60,000 nt of DNA from Adiantum capillus-veneris (GCA_014529385.2 CM043967.1:79445278-79505277); one strand, 5' to 3'; numbered from the stretch's first letter, positions 1-11,081 are shown. Notes: generated from the letters alone by a model not told the origin. Translations and numbers: made by a program.

Positions 1-477
1 TCCACGACTAACTCCTTTCTCTTCTTCTCGTTTCCTTCAGCATTAACCTGTCCAATACCCACATCCTTAAATATCTTAACAATCACCCCCTGCTATCTGC
101 TGCAATCTCGTCTGGGCAGAATGACAACTTTCTTACACCACATCTAGGGCACTCTCCCAGCAAGCATCTCTATGCATGATATTCATGATCCTTAGGGCAA
201 GGGCACAATATGAAATCCAGCAAGATACTCATGTGCTGAAAAACTGCCTGGTTTGCAGAACACTCACCTACTTCACACTGTGTACCACAAATGGAGCATG
301 TACATGGATGTTCCTTTGTGTGATGCCCAAACTTGTTCTGGCACATTTGATTGAAAGCATCTCTGAAGTATACCATGTGGATATGGTAAATACAACAGCA
401 AGTATAGCGCTCCTTTAATTTTCGGACAAAGTGTTGGACGGGGAGCGACTCACACACCCATGAAGTGCATGCAAACA
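1..477 (-). pseudogene. Cys-rich TE-like plant protein, downstream exon relic
   Basis: Reading leftward from 478, the frame gives CESLPVQHFVRKLKER, then a TCCC stretch, a CxC-x2-C cluster (CTCSIC) about 30 residues later, and CPCPKDHEYH at about residues 92-101. It stops at a TAG (170-172). The same frame continues beyond the stop with CLLGECPRCGVRKL, and a one-base shift near 70 opens a lysine-rich tail. This pattern of clustered Cys/His pairs ending in C-x2-GEC-x2-CG matches, from memory, an unnamed TE-associated protein family of non-flowering plants. A TAG just before the block could be a splice acceptor (exon from 477). The upstream exon is proposed at 12543-13229. The stop and frameshift mark it as broken. 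Function unknown; a metal-binding fold is inferred from Cys spacing only. Confidence 0.5.
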
Positions 478-479
478 CT

Positions 480-1389
480 ACCTAGATCAACATAATGTCA
501 ATCGAGGACACAGATGACACGATAGGCACACGGAGGAAATATCTTAAGCTTGTGAGGCTGAGACCATCCTACACATACGACACTTAGGAAGGCCAACTAA
601 ACCACAATCAAGAACCTCACTGCTCTCAACTACACCACCTAGCCACATACACACATACGAAAGGTAACTCACCTAATCATGCCAGATTCATACGAAACTT
701 AAGGAACACCATCCCCTCACTAGGATACACCTATCCCTAAGCTTCTACACTCAAAACCCTCACTCTAAACCCATCTACGGAAAACGCATAGGATGATAGA
801 GCTGAATTTTGAAAGTGCCCGAAACTGAAATTTATGAGTACTTATGCGTAGCTTATGTCGCCACGATTCTATAGACTACTAGCATGAAAAAAAACAGACA
901 TCCTTTGATACACTTACGACCACAAATAACTCGTAGATGCGTCGGCGTGTGCGCTTCTTCTCGCGTGGAATGCTTGGCGTTGTCGCGTAGCTCTCCTTGA
1001 GCCTACAACAATGGTGCAGTCGGATCTCCAATGTGTTGAGCGAGCCGGGCGTAGCAAGAGGATGAAGCTCACGCTCACTCTCTTTCTCTCTCAGACACGG
1101 TAGACGGTAGCGCTAAGTTTTGATTATGACAAAAGTATTCTTACAAAATGACCTAGGTACCTTATATACTAAGGCTACCTTAGGTTTAACCGAAAATGGG
1201 GTTGAAAGGGTCAAATGGCTTTGTATTTACAATCTAGAAGTGTCATTGCACCCCGGCTTCTGAAACTAGAATAACTACTCATTACAAATGACGTGTATAG
1301 CCATAATCCGCAGCATTTCATAACTCGCAAAAGATAAGACTTTGGTACAAAACTTGAGTTATGCTGTGTTGTTGACCAGGCGGTCAACA
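480..1389 (-). repeat. LTR (5' portion) of minus-strand Ty3-type element
   Basis: On the minus strand a G-rich polypurine tract (1390-1401) is followed at once by TGTTGACCGCC, a normal TG start for a 3' LTR. A TATA-like box (TATATAAGG in minus orientation, near 1163-1173) lies about 220 bases in, as expected for an LTR promoter. The LTR end is not defined because no second copy is in the window; 480 is only an outer limit, at the relic exon. No gene is seen between 480 and 1389 on either strand. Confidence 0.5.
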
Positions 1390-1390
1390 C
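1353..1390. repeat. 38-bp direct repeat, copy A (LTR start)
   Basis: CTTGAGTTATG...GGTCAACAC recurs at 2050-2087 with four mismatches by hand count. Copy A is the first 38 bases of the minus-strand LTR. The helicase fragment lies between the two copies. Confidence 0.75.
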
Positions 1391-1401
1391 ACCCCCCTTC
1401 C
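1390..1401 (-). other. Polypurine tract of the minus-strand Ty3-type element
   Basis: The minus strand reads GGAAGGGGGGTG directly before the LTR start. Upstream of it lies GTCGGGGACGACATG, a phrase often seen just after the integrase stop in plant Ty3 elements. This makes it the plus-strand primer site for reverse transcription. Confidence 0.55.
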
Positions 1402-1457
1402 GCGTTCATGTCGTCCCCGACATGACCTGATTGTCGATGGCGATGTGGTCTTTGCTA

Positions 1458-2035
1458 TCATTTTGTTGTTGGAAAGAAAGTATATACTATAGCCTTTGCA
1501 GTAGCTTGTCTTGTTCGTCCAATCCGATGTACATAGTCTTCACATGATTCAGGAAAATCATAATTGATGACGAACTTTATGTCTTTCACATCCACGCTCC
1601 GAGCTGCAACATCTGTTTCTGTCATTATAGGTCTACTGCCAGATCTAAATTCAAAAAGAACCCAATGTCGTTGAGCTTGACTCTTATCATCATGGATAGA
1701 GAAAGCTCCATCCATCACTTGCTCCAGCAAATCTGTCAATTCGGAGTATTTGTGATTCTCAGAAACAACTTCTACAATCTGTAGAATTGAGTGATTGGCT
1801 TTCTGATCTTGTGAGCCAATGACAACTTCGTAAGGATTTTGTAGAATTTGTATGGCTAAACCCTTAACTTCTTTAGGCCAAGTTGCACTCCAATGCAAAG
1901 TCTATCTGTCAGGCCGAATCCAGGACTTAATTATTCTAATTTGAGGTTCAAAACCCTGCCGAGCATTTGATGCGCATTATCAAGGACAAGCTTTTGAGAT
2001 CCTCTGATTACCCTTATGTCTGCTCTTTGTCATTG
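1458..2035 (-). pseudogene. DEAD-box RNA helicase fragment (DDX5/DBP2 type)
   Basis: The minus strand encodes the middle and C-terminal part of an ATP-dependent RNA helicase of the plant RH20/RH30 (DDX5/DBP2) group. In order: a degraded motif II region (LVLDNAHQML, where DEAD is expected), FEPQIR, IRPDR followed by a TAG, the motif III block WSATWPKEV, a helicase-C start (GSQDQKANHSILQIV), then IHDDKSQAQRHWVL, DVAARSVDVKDIKFVINYDF and YVHRIGRTRQATAK. About 30 residues between LLEQVMDG and IHDDKSQ (the TKRxCD region) are missing. ATDVAARG has become ETDVAARS. No introns are seen across the fragment. It lies where the pol 3' end of the surrounding LTR element would be expected, so retrotransposon capture is possible. 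Confidence 0.85.
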
Positions 2036-2252
2036 AGGACTTCTTTTTTCTTGAGTTATGTTGTGTTGTTGACCCAACGGTCAACACTTTGCTGTTGTTT
2101 TGGGTTCATCTGTTGCACTGCTTGTAACTTTGTCGAACCACAACAAGAACTATGATCCATTAGAGCGGACTTCTATCATCGTAACCATTCATCTTTTGAG
2201 ATCCTCTGATTACTTTTGTGTCTGCTCTTCTTCATTGGGGACTTCTTTGTTC
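1992..2252. repeat. Pair of ~57-bp direct repeats
   Basis: CTTTTGAGATCCTCTGATTA begins at 1992 and again at 2194, and similarity continues for about 57 bases (1992-2050 and 2194-2252). The first copy overlaps the upstream edge of the helicase fragment, so a segmental duplication has touched that edge. Confidence 0.75.
2050..2087. repeat. 38-bp direct repeat, copy B
   Basis: Second copy of the LTR-start sequence, upstream of the helicase fragment in minus orientation. It is not preceded by a polypurine tract, so it is probably a displaced LTR piece. Confidence 0.7.
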
Positions 2253-2255
2253 CTG

Positions 2256-3750
2256 TGCAATCATGTTGTTAGTGTTGTCTGCAGCTTTGTCAGTGTAGGC
2301 CATTCTTCGACTCGCCATTGAGGAGAAGTATGCTATGATCTGAAATTGGTGCTCCAATTCATTTGTCAATTGATTTGAGTAGAATTTCCTTATTGTTGAT
2401 GTAGAAGGAATATGTACAAGAGGATGGTGATAGGTGTCTTTAGATTAGGGTCTAAAACCTGGATGACCAAAGGGAAAAACCCCGATGGGGAAAAAAATGC
2501 CTTTGGTATACGCTCTTATTGGAGTTGAGCAGTTGAACGTGAACTACATGTTCATGAAAGGTGAGTGCTTGGGTGAAACACGAAAAGAGTGCCTGATGCA
2601 AGTGCCAATTATGGGACACTCTTTATGCATATGAGAAATTTGTCACCAAAAGCATGCAATGTGAAAGAAGGAGATGATGGGTGTTTCGAGGAATAAATGT
2701 AGCACATGTGACATCAAAAGATGTCTCAATAGCTTCCACCTTTCCAAGAAGGGTTTTCGATGTAGAAGTTTCTCCACTCGTATATCATTGTGCTCAGTAC
2801 GTGAGTGTTTTTTGGACCTTCTCCTTCACTTCACCAGACTTAAGTACTTAGACTTCGACTCTTTTGCTCACCTATACCAGCATGAGCGACACAACGTAAA
2901 TATTCTCAACTCTTCTAGCTTGAGCAGTACCTAGAATAGCTAAGACGCTTAGAACACACAGAATATTACTTGAAGCTTTGGGACTAATACCTCACTCATT
3001 TTGTAGCTTAGCTACTCGACTCTGAATTTTATGACTTGTCGGTTGCATGTTGACACTGCTGATGACAAGTTCTTCGGCTGTTGTAGTGGCTGCTGAGACA
3101 TACTTCGTGAAGTTTCATCGTTTCCCTGTACCTTCTTCTCTTTGTAGTGCTCAGGCCTCTCGTCAGTCTTTTCTTCATGTGGATTATGGATTTTTTAATT
3201 TTTTCTTAATAATAAACAAAGAAAATCTTAAAACGAACTTAACAAAAGAAAAATCATTCAAATAGAAATCTAAATGCACTATACACATGTCCCTAGGGGC
3301 TCATATATGGATTTTTTCCCCATACTCCTCTGTAACACTACTATGAGGGCATATACTCTAAATTTCGTCAAAAAATTATCACAATAAAACGCAAAAAATT
3401 CAATGCATCTCACAAAACATTTCCCTCTAATAGTCATAATATTAGGTCCGCATTCAGAATGCCTCCCCCCTTCCGATTTGGAGTCATCCTTTACGACAGG
3501 GTATCGCAAAGGGTATGTGTTGTGCTTGGGCAATTAAAAGTTGTGCCTATGCAGGCCTTGTAATGTAGCCCTATTATGCATACACAGTCAATGCATGGAA
3601 AAGATTTATGTTGTGCAAGATGTGTGTATAAGCAATTTTCTTATTGGCATTTGTTGGCGAGGCTTCCTATTCTAAGAAATGTAATGGTCTTTGAATCTCC
3701 TGTATCGTTGCTTGATTGAAGCGACTTGCTCTCTTCTAACTATATTGTAA
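2256..3750. other. No gene recognised; possible old LTR sequence
   Basis: Short frames here have no recognisable domain. Around 2455-2510 the minus strand has the GGGTTTTTCCC style of sequence common in copia LTRs, inside a hairpin whose arms are CCAAAGG and CCTTTGG. This is too weak to name an element. Confidence 0.3.
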
Positions 3751-4290
3751 TCATAGGAAGAATTGTAAGAATTCAAGTGGTGATGCACTGACAGCAGTTT
3801 TGTTGTTCTTCTTTGGGACCCATTTCTTTGCGATTATTGGCTGTTTTGTTGCTGACGCTCGTTTGGGAACCCATACTTGCCCGTGCTTCATTTGTGTTTG
3901 AAGAGACTTCTTTGGGATCCACCTTTTTTTTGTGTGAGTCGACAGTGGTCTTTGCTTCAACCCTTGTACACTTGGTTGGGGAAGGGATTTAGGCTTTGAA
4001 AGTTGATATTGTGGTTGTTTTGGAATCCAAATGAATTCCTGACTTTTTTGTGCTTGAATCAACTTCTTTGGAGCCCAAACCTGAGTTGTGAAAGCTTGCG
4101 ACTTTGTGATATTCTTACTCGTTCGTGCACGCTTTCCTTGTTTTTGGTTTGGTGTTGGATCTTGTGATTTGTCATTAGAGATATTTGTCTTCTCGATCCA
4201 TATCTGTTTTTGGCCGATCTGGCTTTTTGGTATCCAGATTTGTCGAGCTTTTTTGCTTTGACTTGTTGTCATGTTCTTTTGACCTGTCAT
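3751..4290 (-). CDS. Lys/Gln-rich protein with seven W-x-P-K motifs
   Basis: A 179-residue frame from ATG at 4290; the same frame is open upstream to about 4470 with an acidic stretch (AEDSSDSDES). Tryptophans at residues 19, 31, 72, 88, 124, 140 and 157 each sit in W-[IVA]-[PE]-K, usually preceded by a short basic or Gln-containing run; several spacings are 16-17 residues. The rest is very basic (K, Q, S, T) and looks disordered. W-V-P-K motifs occur singly in gag/linker regions of some plant copia polyproteins, from memory, but an array of seven is unusual. It lies downstream of the gag-protease of the minus-strand Ty3-type element, in a different frame, so it could be an accessory ORF of that element or a separate insertion. 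Function unknown. Confidence 0.5.
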   Translation of the reverse strand: MTGQKNMTTSQSKKARQIWIPKSQIGQKQIWIEKTNISNDKSQDPTPNQKQGKRARTSKNITKSQAFTTQVWAPKKLIQAQKSQEFIWIPKQPQYQLSKPKSLPQPSVQGLKQRPLSTHTKKRWIPKKSLQTQMKHGQVWVPKRASATKQPIIAKKWVPKKNNKTAVSASPLEFLQFFL

Positions 4291-4474
4291 GGTTGTTGCT
4301 GAAGGGGTTGGTGATAGTGATGGCCTAAGTTGATGATAGGGGATGTCGTAAGATTCATCACTATCGCTACTATCCTCAGCAAGGTTGACTTCTTGTACTT
4401 TCCCTTGATTTTTTGTCTGGTAGTGGAAAGTTACTGTCTGTTTGCTCGTTGGGTGGTAGTTTCTTGGAGGAGTT

Positions 4475-4792
4475 TTCTAGCCCATTGATTAGAGCATTGT
4501 TAGCTCGTTGCTATGGTCGTATTCCTCCTAGCTGAGTCTTTTCATCCTTATTAGGAGCCATGTATGAGGATGCTTGTGGTGGCTGTGTCTTCACCGAGGA
4601 CTTTAGAATCCACTTTTGATGCACTTTATTCGTGTAGCGATGACATTGATTCCCGGGTCGTTGATCTTCTCGAAGCTCGAAGTGTTCTACATAGTCATAG
4701 AACTCGTCGTCTTCTTCATCTTTTGATTCTCCACATTTCTTTGTTTGCTCCTTATTTCGAGATCTTGTTGATGTCTGGTTCTCTTCGTTTTC
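4475..4792 (-). pseudogene. Degenerate acidic linker downstream of Ty3 protease
   Basis: After the TAA at 4793-4795 the protease frame continues with an acidic, hydrophilic segment (KDEEDDEFYDYVEHFELRED) before stops accumulate. A reverse transcriptase would normally begin in this area, and none of its motifs is visible. Confidence 0.4.
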
Positions 4793-6610
4793 CTAGATTA
4801 CTCTCACTGCAAAATAAGGAACGACATCATAGCCATTTTCATCAAAAAACTTTGTTGTGGGAGCACCCTCCACGGCACACACGTCTAGAGTAGACAAGAT
4901 GTGTTCCCATCCAAAAGGCTCTAACTCTTCTTCAGGAAATGGTTCTGGGATATAGTCCTTATCCTCTATAACCCATTCTAGGATACATTCCTCAAGTTTC
5001 AAGCTACCACATTTTGAAGCTCCACACATCCACAGGTCTTTAGGCTTACCTAACCAAGCTGGAAGTTCTGATCCTGTTACTGTGGCGGAATCAAACTCCT
5101 CAACCGTTGTTCTCGTCACATCCCTATAGATATGGTCACTCAAGTTTACCTTTGTTATGGTTTCCATATGTCTCAGCTATATATGGTCATAACCCCAATC
5201 TTGGACCATTTTCAATTGTCGCATGAATGGTCTTCCCAGAATGATGTCATAGTTGTTCTTCTTGCCAAAGTCAACAACAGAAAAAGTGTGTTCATATTCA
5301 ATGCCACAAGAAGTAACAGGTACTTTTTCTAGCAGTCCTAGGGGCTTTTCTTTGTGTCTGTCTACAAGCTGCAGGGTCATTGGTGTGGATATCAAGGTAG
5401 GTTTTCCCCATTTTTTCCAAACCTCTTTGGTTGCAATGGCCACACCAGCTCCACTGTCAAGGATTGGCATGGTTTTTACACCATTGAATTCCACAGGAAG
5501 GGTGGTGTTTCCATCTTCTCCCTCTTAATACTTGCCTACCCTGTTTAATGGCACTGGCCTAGTATTTAGTCGAGGCATTTCAAGCTCTTTGATGCCTTCC
5601 TCGATTTGAGTCATTGGGGTTTTTACACCAAATTTCTCTAGACATTTACCCACATTAGCCCACATGTTTGGTCTTATTCTGATAAACTCAGCTAACATTA
5701 TTGTACAGGTGACTGGGGTAGATAGAATATCTACTAGCCCCTTTGAATTGATGGCCTTGTTGGGAGACAGTCTCTGTGATGGGACTACAACCACATATGA
5801 CTTGGTATCGTACTCTCCCATGTAAGATGGTAGTGCTCTTAGCGAATGGGGTTGACTATCCATAGATTGTACAGATCCTTTTTCGCCCCAATACAATCTC
5901 ACGTCTAGAATCATTTGAGATCCAGTCTCAAATTCCTCTATTGGTGGTAGAAACACTCCTCTTTCATCACCAATCTTGTCTACTCATCTTCTTAGGTCAT
6001 CGGCTTCATTGGCCTCTCTGAGTTGTTTCCACAATTCGTCAAGACCATCTATCTCTTTACAATCCTCAGGTATAGCTTGGTGAAATCCCTCAGAAGAGTT
6101 ATCCATGGTATTCAGTACTATCCTTGGTTCTAATGTTGGGTCTTTGAGGTTTGGCCTGTGCTCATGACTAGAATCAGGCTCTTTTAGTTCATGGTTTGGT
6201 GGGATTACTTGTGTAGGCATGACATGGATCACATCCTCAGGTTTTGCAACTGGTGGTTCAAGTAAAGCTTCGGCTGTTTGAATCATTCTCTTGCACATTT
6301 CAAACCTTTGCTTTTCTAGTTCCGCATAGGGATATGTCATCCACTCGTGTTCTTGGGTTTGGTTGTTTTTGAGCCTCACATCATAGGCTTTCAAGAGGGC
6401 ATCTAATGTCTCATTAACCTTCTTTGTCAACACAGATCCTCCTGAACTAGCACTTCTCGGTTTCTCATCCATGGATGGTTCTTCTAGAGGTTTAACCATC
6501 TGTGTAAGAGAAGGTGCCTCCTTTTCCTCATGTTGTTTTATCTTCTCCTGAGCTTCGGTAAGCTTCTCAGCTAGGGATTTTTGCTCTCGTTCCCTACGTG
6601 CTTTCATCAT
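4793..6610 (-). pseudogene. Ty3-type polyprotein, post-gag and aspartic protease region
   Basis: Three frames in register (6610-5984, 5956-5525, 5494-4793) form one broken polyprotein. The first has a coiled-coil-like charged segment (REREQKSLAEKLTEAQEKIK) and a hydrophilic linker. The last is a retropepsin: ILDSGAGVAIATKEVW holds the catalytic D-S-G, and YDIILGRPFM is the ILGRPF motif typical of Ty3 proteases. In-frame stops lie near 5984, 5525 and 5177. Downstream of the protease, about 100 residues continue to 4793 without RT similarity. With the gag at 6653-8658 this is the first half of a Ty3-type element on the minus strand. Confidence 0.8.
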
Positions 6611-6652
6611 AGTATTTCTAGCTTTCCAACTATTTCGTTTGCTCTTGGTTTT

Positions 6653-8658
6653 CTAACTAGGTGCGTCTGTGTTTGGTCCATCATCTGTCTTTGGACTCGT
6701 GTCACTTTTCGTGTTCTTTGTCTCTGGATTCTCATCAGCTTTCTTTTGAGCTTGTGCTCTCTTAACCACTTGCACTGGTACAACATTTTCGTTTTCTGAG
6801 CTACTAGGGAGCTGAACAATCCCTGATACATTTGTCGTGATTTTCCTGATCTGGTTTGGTTTTTTCGGGCAATCGGGGATCAAGTGAGTGATGCCACACT
6901 CACTTGAGTGATGCCACACTCAAGACAATAGGCATTTACTTCAGTGATCTCCGTATGAGGACATTGTTTGACCAAGTGGTTGTCACAAATTTTGTGACAA
7001 TCTGTCTCTGGTTGAGGAGATTCTTTTAGCATTTCCTCTTGGCTATAAGCAAGCTTTGACGTAGATAAGCCGCTATTTGCAATGAATCTCAATGTCCTTT
7101 CGTCCATTTCATACCTTCTTTCTTTTGACTGAAACCGACAAGGTGGAGGTTGTACCGGCCTCACCACTCTATGTGTTTCTCTCACATTTTGTTGCTCCGA
7201 AGGGTAGTACCCATTTTGGTTGCTATACCACATTGTAGCTGGTAATGGCGTTGGTTTATTTGATGCTTCCATCATTGGCATGTATCTCATGTCTACCGGC
7301 ATTCTAGCACCTGGCAGCGGAGGTTGTTGTCCTAAGACAAGCTGTGGCCTTAAAACTCCTACTGGTCTTGGCGCATTCTCCGTAATGTATCTAGGTGGAG
7401 TAGGTGCTTCTGGAACAGGTTGTACATACCTCTCCCTAGCATTTTCCATGCTATAATAGCACTCTTCCCCCGTATGGTTCGTCCATTTTCTCTCAATTTC
7501 ACACCACTTCGGCTCTCCCGAATCAGACCTTACAAGAGGAATCAACCTCTTGACCAAGTCGTCGATAAGCTTTTCTTGATCAATAGGTGCCGTTGGCTTG
7601 GCAATGGACTCACTTATCTGTGAAACACTGTGCTGAGAGGATGTGTCATCTCCTTGACTCTTTAAGTCCTTTTCTTTGTATGCCTCATAGTTATCCACTA
7701 GATAAAGAGATTCTTTGATCAACTCGCTTAGCGTCACCCTCCTTATCATATGCAAATCCTTATGAAGGCCCGCATGTCTCATTCCCTGGATAAAGATCAG
7801 CATCAGCCGTGCTTGTGTAGGTAATTCCGCTCTTGGACAGAGCTTAACATATCTCTTGAGCCGTAATGATTCTTTGCGTACTGATTCATCCTCTTTCTAT
7901 GTGAATCTATGGATTTGCGAGACCATGTTGTGAGCAATGCCTTTTGGCAAGAATTCTTCAATAAACTCCTCAAACAGCTCATCTAGGGTCTCAAAATCCC
8001 ATTTTTCCACCGAGTCGAACCATGTAGCTGCATCATCTTCTAGAGTCAATCCAAATCCCGCAAACTGTGCCGCAAAATCTGAAACTTCCTCTACTCTAAT
8101 CACTCTTCTAAAAGCCGTTACGTGATCTCTCAGATCTTTATCTCCGGAGTATTTTCTGTTTACCCATTTATGGACTTGAGATGGTCTAACTCGTCGATTG
8201 TCTACAAGTCTAACCAGAGACTCTCCCAATCCTTCTTTTGTTATCGCTCTTGAAGGGAATCTTGGTGGCTCTCTTCTTGGAATTCCTATAGGAATTCTCG
8301 TGTTTGGTGGAGGAATTTGTGGTCCTTCATTGACCAAATATCCACCTCTTTCTAGTACAGTCTGTGGATTTGTGCTTTCTACAACTCTGTATTCTCGTCC
8401 ATACTTGTCGACAACTATAGATCTCCATTGATAGTCGACTCCGTATGTGTAGATATATAAGAGCTTGTAATCCGTTATCTCTTCTAGGTATGGATCTGAG
8501 CACCTATAAAGATTGACCTCATTGTCGTCAATGTATCTATATAGTCCTTCACTCTCATGACCAATCATCCAAACTCTCTCAACAAGATGGGTCTTTATCA
8601 ATTGCAAGTTTGGAAGATCCATTGTGGGAGGATATTCCTCTATCGTCGGGATCTCCAA
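6653..8658 (-). pseudogene. Ty3-type gag polyprotein
   Basis: Starts at ATG 8658. Residues 167-253 match the retrotransposon gag core (NRKYSGDKDLRDHV ... AATWFDSVEKWDFETLDELF), followed by an in-frame TAG (7897-7899) and further gag sequence to 6880. Near the end is a zinc-knuckle candidate, CLECG-IT-H-LIPD-C, spaced C-x2-C-x3-H-x4-C instead of the usual x4. A 20-bp tandem duplication at 6885-6922 falls exactly here and shifts the frame. The frame then runs from 6919 to 6653 as a hydrophilic tail. Gag forms the cytoplasmic particle that packages element RNA; this copy cannot make a full protein. Confidence 0.82.
6885..6922. repeat. 20-bp tandem duplication disrupting gag zinc knuckle
   Basis: TGAGTGATGCCACACTCA occurs at 6885 and again at 6905 (period 20). 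Twenty is not a multiple of three, so it shifts the gag frame inside the CCHC motif. Confidence 0.85.
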
Positions 8659-9100
8659 GCTTGTGTAAGCTGCGTTTGAATCTAGGGTAGATATGATTTT
8701 TGGGCTTAAGAGCTTTTGCTTGGTTCAAGTAGACTTAGCCCACTATGATTTGGTTAGGGAAAAGTCAAAACTATATCCAAAACCGCAACCGTTTCCTCAC
8801 AATTCTCGCAAATTGTCGCTTTTAGACACCCCTGACTTCCGGATGCATTTTGAGGCCTTAAACGACGTTTTTTTTCAAAATTGACCTAAATGGTTGCCAT
8901 TGGCATGCATTTAGTTCAAGTTTTTCTCTAAGATCTGTAGAGCTGCTCTCAGGCTACGTTTTGATATAAAAACTTTTCTGATCCGATACCGTTTGTGAAA
9001 GTTATGGCCAAAACAGTGAAATGCAGTTTAGAATGGTCAAAATGAGTCCAAATTCAATTTTAAAAGAAGATTTGGGATCTGTGTGACACTGTGAACACTC
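8659..9100. other. No gene; presumed leader side of the minus-strand element
   Basis: AT-rich sequence upstream of the gag ATG on the minus strand. No second LTR copy and no tRNA primer site were recognised. Confidence 0.3.
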
Positions 9101-9739
9101 GTGTATGGTCAGAAGTACAGTTGGACCCTAGACTGGCCTAGAGACATACTACGCTTAGGATGTCTATATGCTCAGAATTTAACAAAATTTGGTCCAGAGA
9201 CTCCCCTTTAGTCCAGCAACACAATGGTATACTCAGAATTTTATTTGGACCTAAAAATGGCCTTGAGACATACTACGCGTAGGATGTATTTTTTCTCAGA
9301 ATGACTTGAAATTTTCACCCTAGCTTCTCCTTGATGTGTTGATCACAATGGTGTGCTCATAAGTTGGTTTGGAGTCCTAAATCAAGCTGGAGACATCCTA
9401 CGCGTAGGATGTCTAACTGCTCGGATTTTATCCAAACTTGCACTATAGCTTCCCATTGATGTGCTAAACTCACATCTATTTTTACTTTTTGATTCTAACA
9501 CCTATAGGTTGGTCAAATGATCCAAAATCTGCTCCAGAAGCCTGATGTCTATTCTGATGAATTCCTAAGTCAAATCAACTCCAAATTGGACCAAATTTGC
9601 TTAGGAGGCTTATCACAGGCTATATGACAGCATGGTATGGTCACAATAGAATTTTGGTTTTAGAATTATGCATTAGATATCCTACGCGTAGGATGTCTTT
9701 TTGCTCAGAATGAACCCAAACTTGGACCACAGACTCTCC
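9101..9739. repeat. Palindrome-centred diverged repeats, left block
   Basis: Units each contain a version of the 20-bp palindrome ACATCCTACGCGTAGGATGT: at 9144-9163, 9268-9287, 9393-9412 (perfect) and 9677-9696. The first three are about 125 bp apart. Between them the text is conserved loosely (CTTCCCCTTGATGT... TGGTGTGCTCA). The block is split from 11086-11640 by a transposon. Confidence 0.8.
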
Positions 9740-9743
9740 TTAA

Positions 9744-11081
9744 CACTAGGTTGGTAATGGGACACTTTTATGTCCTGAGACACTTTTATGTCCTGTTAAG
9801 TGACCATTTTCCTTGAATTATGTGAAGAGTTTCAAAATGGATTTTGAGGTTCTATCTATCTAGAAAGTTGTCTCATGAGGTGAAAAAAACTTGACATTTT
9901 TTTGGAATATCAATTCCATCTTTAACATTGTCCTTGCACAACATTTCACAACCTAAACTGTGTGAAAAAACGGGTCCTGTTTTTGGCTTTTTTCACATTT
10001 TTACAACTATACCACTCTAGAATTCATGTTTGTGAGGTCTATAATGCTAGATAACTATCTTTAGTAGTCCTCACATGTCCTGATGCTTCTATGGAGAAAT
10101 AAATATTAAAGTTGTAAGTTATGGCCTAATTACAAAAATTGTCAAATCCTGTTTTTTAGCCAATTTTAGCTCTTCTATGATTTTTTTGGTGGATTTCATG
10201 ATATCCAAATGCATTTTTGATTTTCTATGTCGCATATTGTAACATAAAGCTAACATTCCTTGAGTTTTGGGGCACCTAATACCCTATTTTGCATAGTACA
10301 CAACGATGGTTGATTTTTTCAATTATAGAAGAAAACGAAACATTCTAGTATATCAAGTATAGTTTTTTCAATATTGTTAGTTTCTTGTGACAACTACATG
10401 CATTTTGTAGGTAGTAACCATATCTAGTCATAAGGATCAAATTTGGCTAGATATTGAATAGTTTCTATGGGATTCTACAACTCATAATGTTGAATGCAAT
10501 TTTTTTAGGTTTGCTATATTTAACACTTCATCTTTGTCCCCAAGATTCCCCTTGGTAAGAGATGTATTATTCGTTTGACATGCTCCATGGCTCCTTATGA
10601 ACATAAAGGACAATAGGGAACTAAGAAAACATGCATATATCATTTGTATTGAGCATGGCTATAGAAACTTTGATGATAGATTTGCAGAATGGTAAAAATT
10701 CAACTTTTTTGTACCTATTTATTTTGGCAAAACAAAAAATAGTGATTGAGAAGCAATCATATGTTCTGATCACCAACCCATTGAAGCTAACTAGGGAATT
10801 TATCTCAAGTCCTATAAAAATCCCTAATCTTCTTTTTATGCAACAAAACGTAAGAAACGACTGTTTTGATGAAAAATCACTGGTCCATCAACTTTGGAGG
10901 CTTGGTGTGACCAAAAACTGAGAAATTTTACAAGTTTCTTATTTTTTCCATGGTTAGTAGGCCTTGAACTATAACCTCATCAAAGGATTTTACAAAATGA
11001 GTGGATCTACTATGGTTTTGGAGGTTTTTTTCAAAACCCTCAAAGGACACTTTTATGTCCTGTTAGGTTGCCAACCTAGTG
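9744..11081. mobile_element. TTAA-flanked inverted-repeat DNA transposon, copy 1 (piggyBac-like?)
   Basis: 1338 bp, nearly identical in layout to 50001-51322. Ends are inverted repeats: left CACTAGGTTGGTAA, right (reversed) CACTAGGTTGGCAA. Both sides are flanked by TTAA (9740-9743, 11082-11085). Just inside each end lies the same hairpin-forming motif GGACACTTTTATGTCC in the same orientation; in this copy an 18-bp piece of the left one is tandemly doubled. Comparison with sister repeat units shows a single TTAA-like site before insertion. A TTAA target with CAC-starting ends fits piggyBac; a TA target (Tc1/mariner) with one longer end base on each side fits the same data. A 96-codon frame at 10631-10921 is shared with copy 2 but has no known domain, so the element is probably non-autonomous. 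Confidence 0.8.

Noticed and set aside
7220-7623. Plus-strand frames opposite the minus-strand gag
   Set aside because: Antisense shadows of the gag coding sequence.
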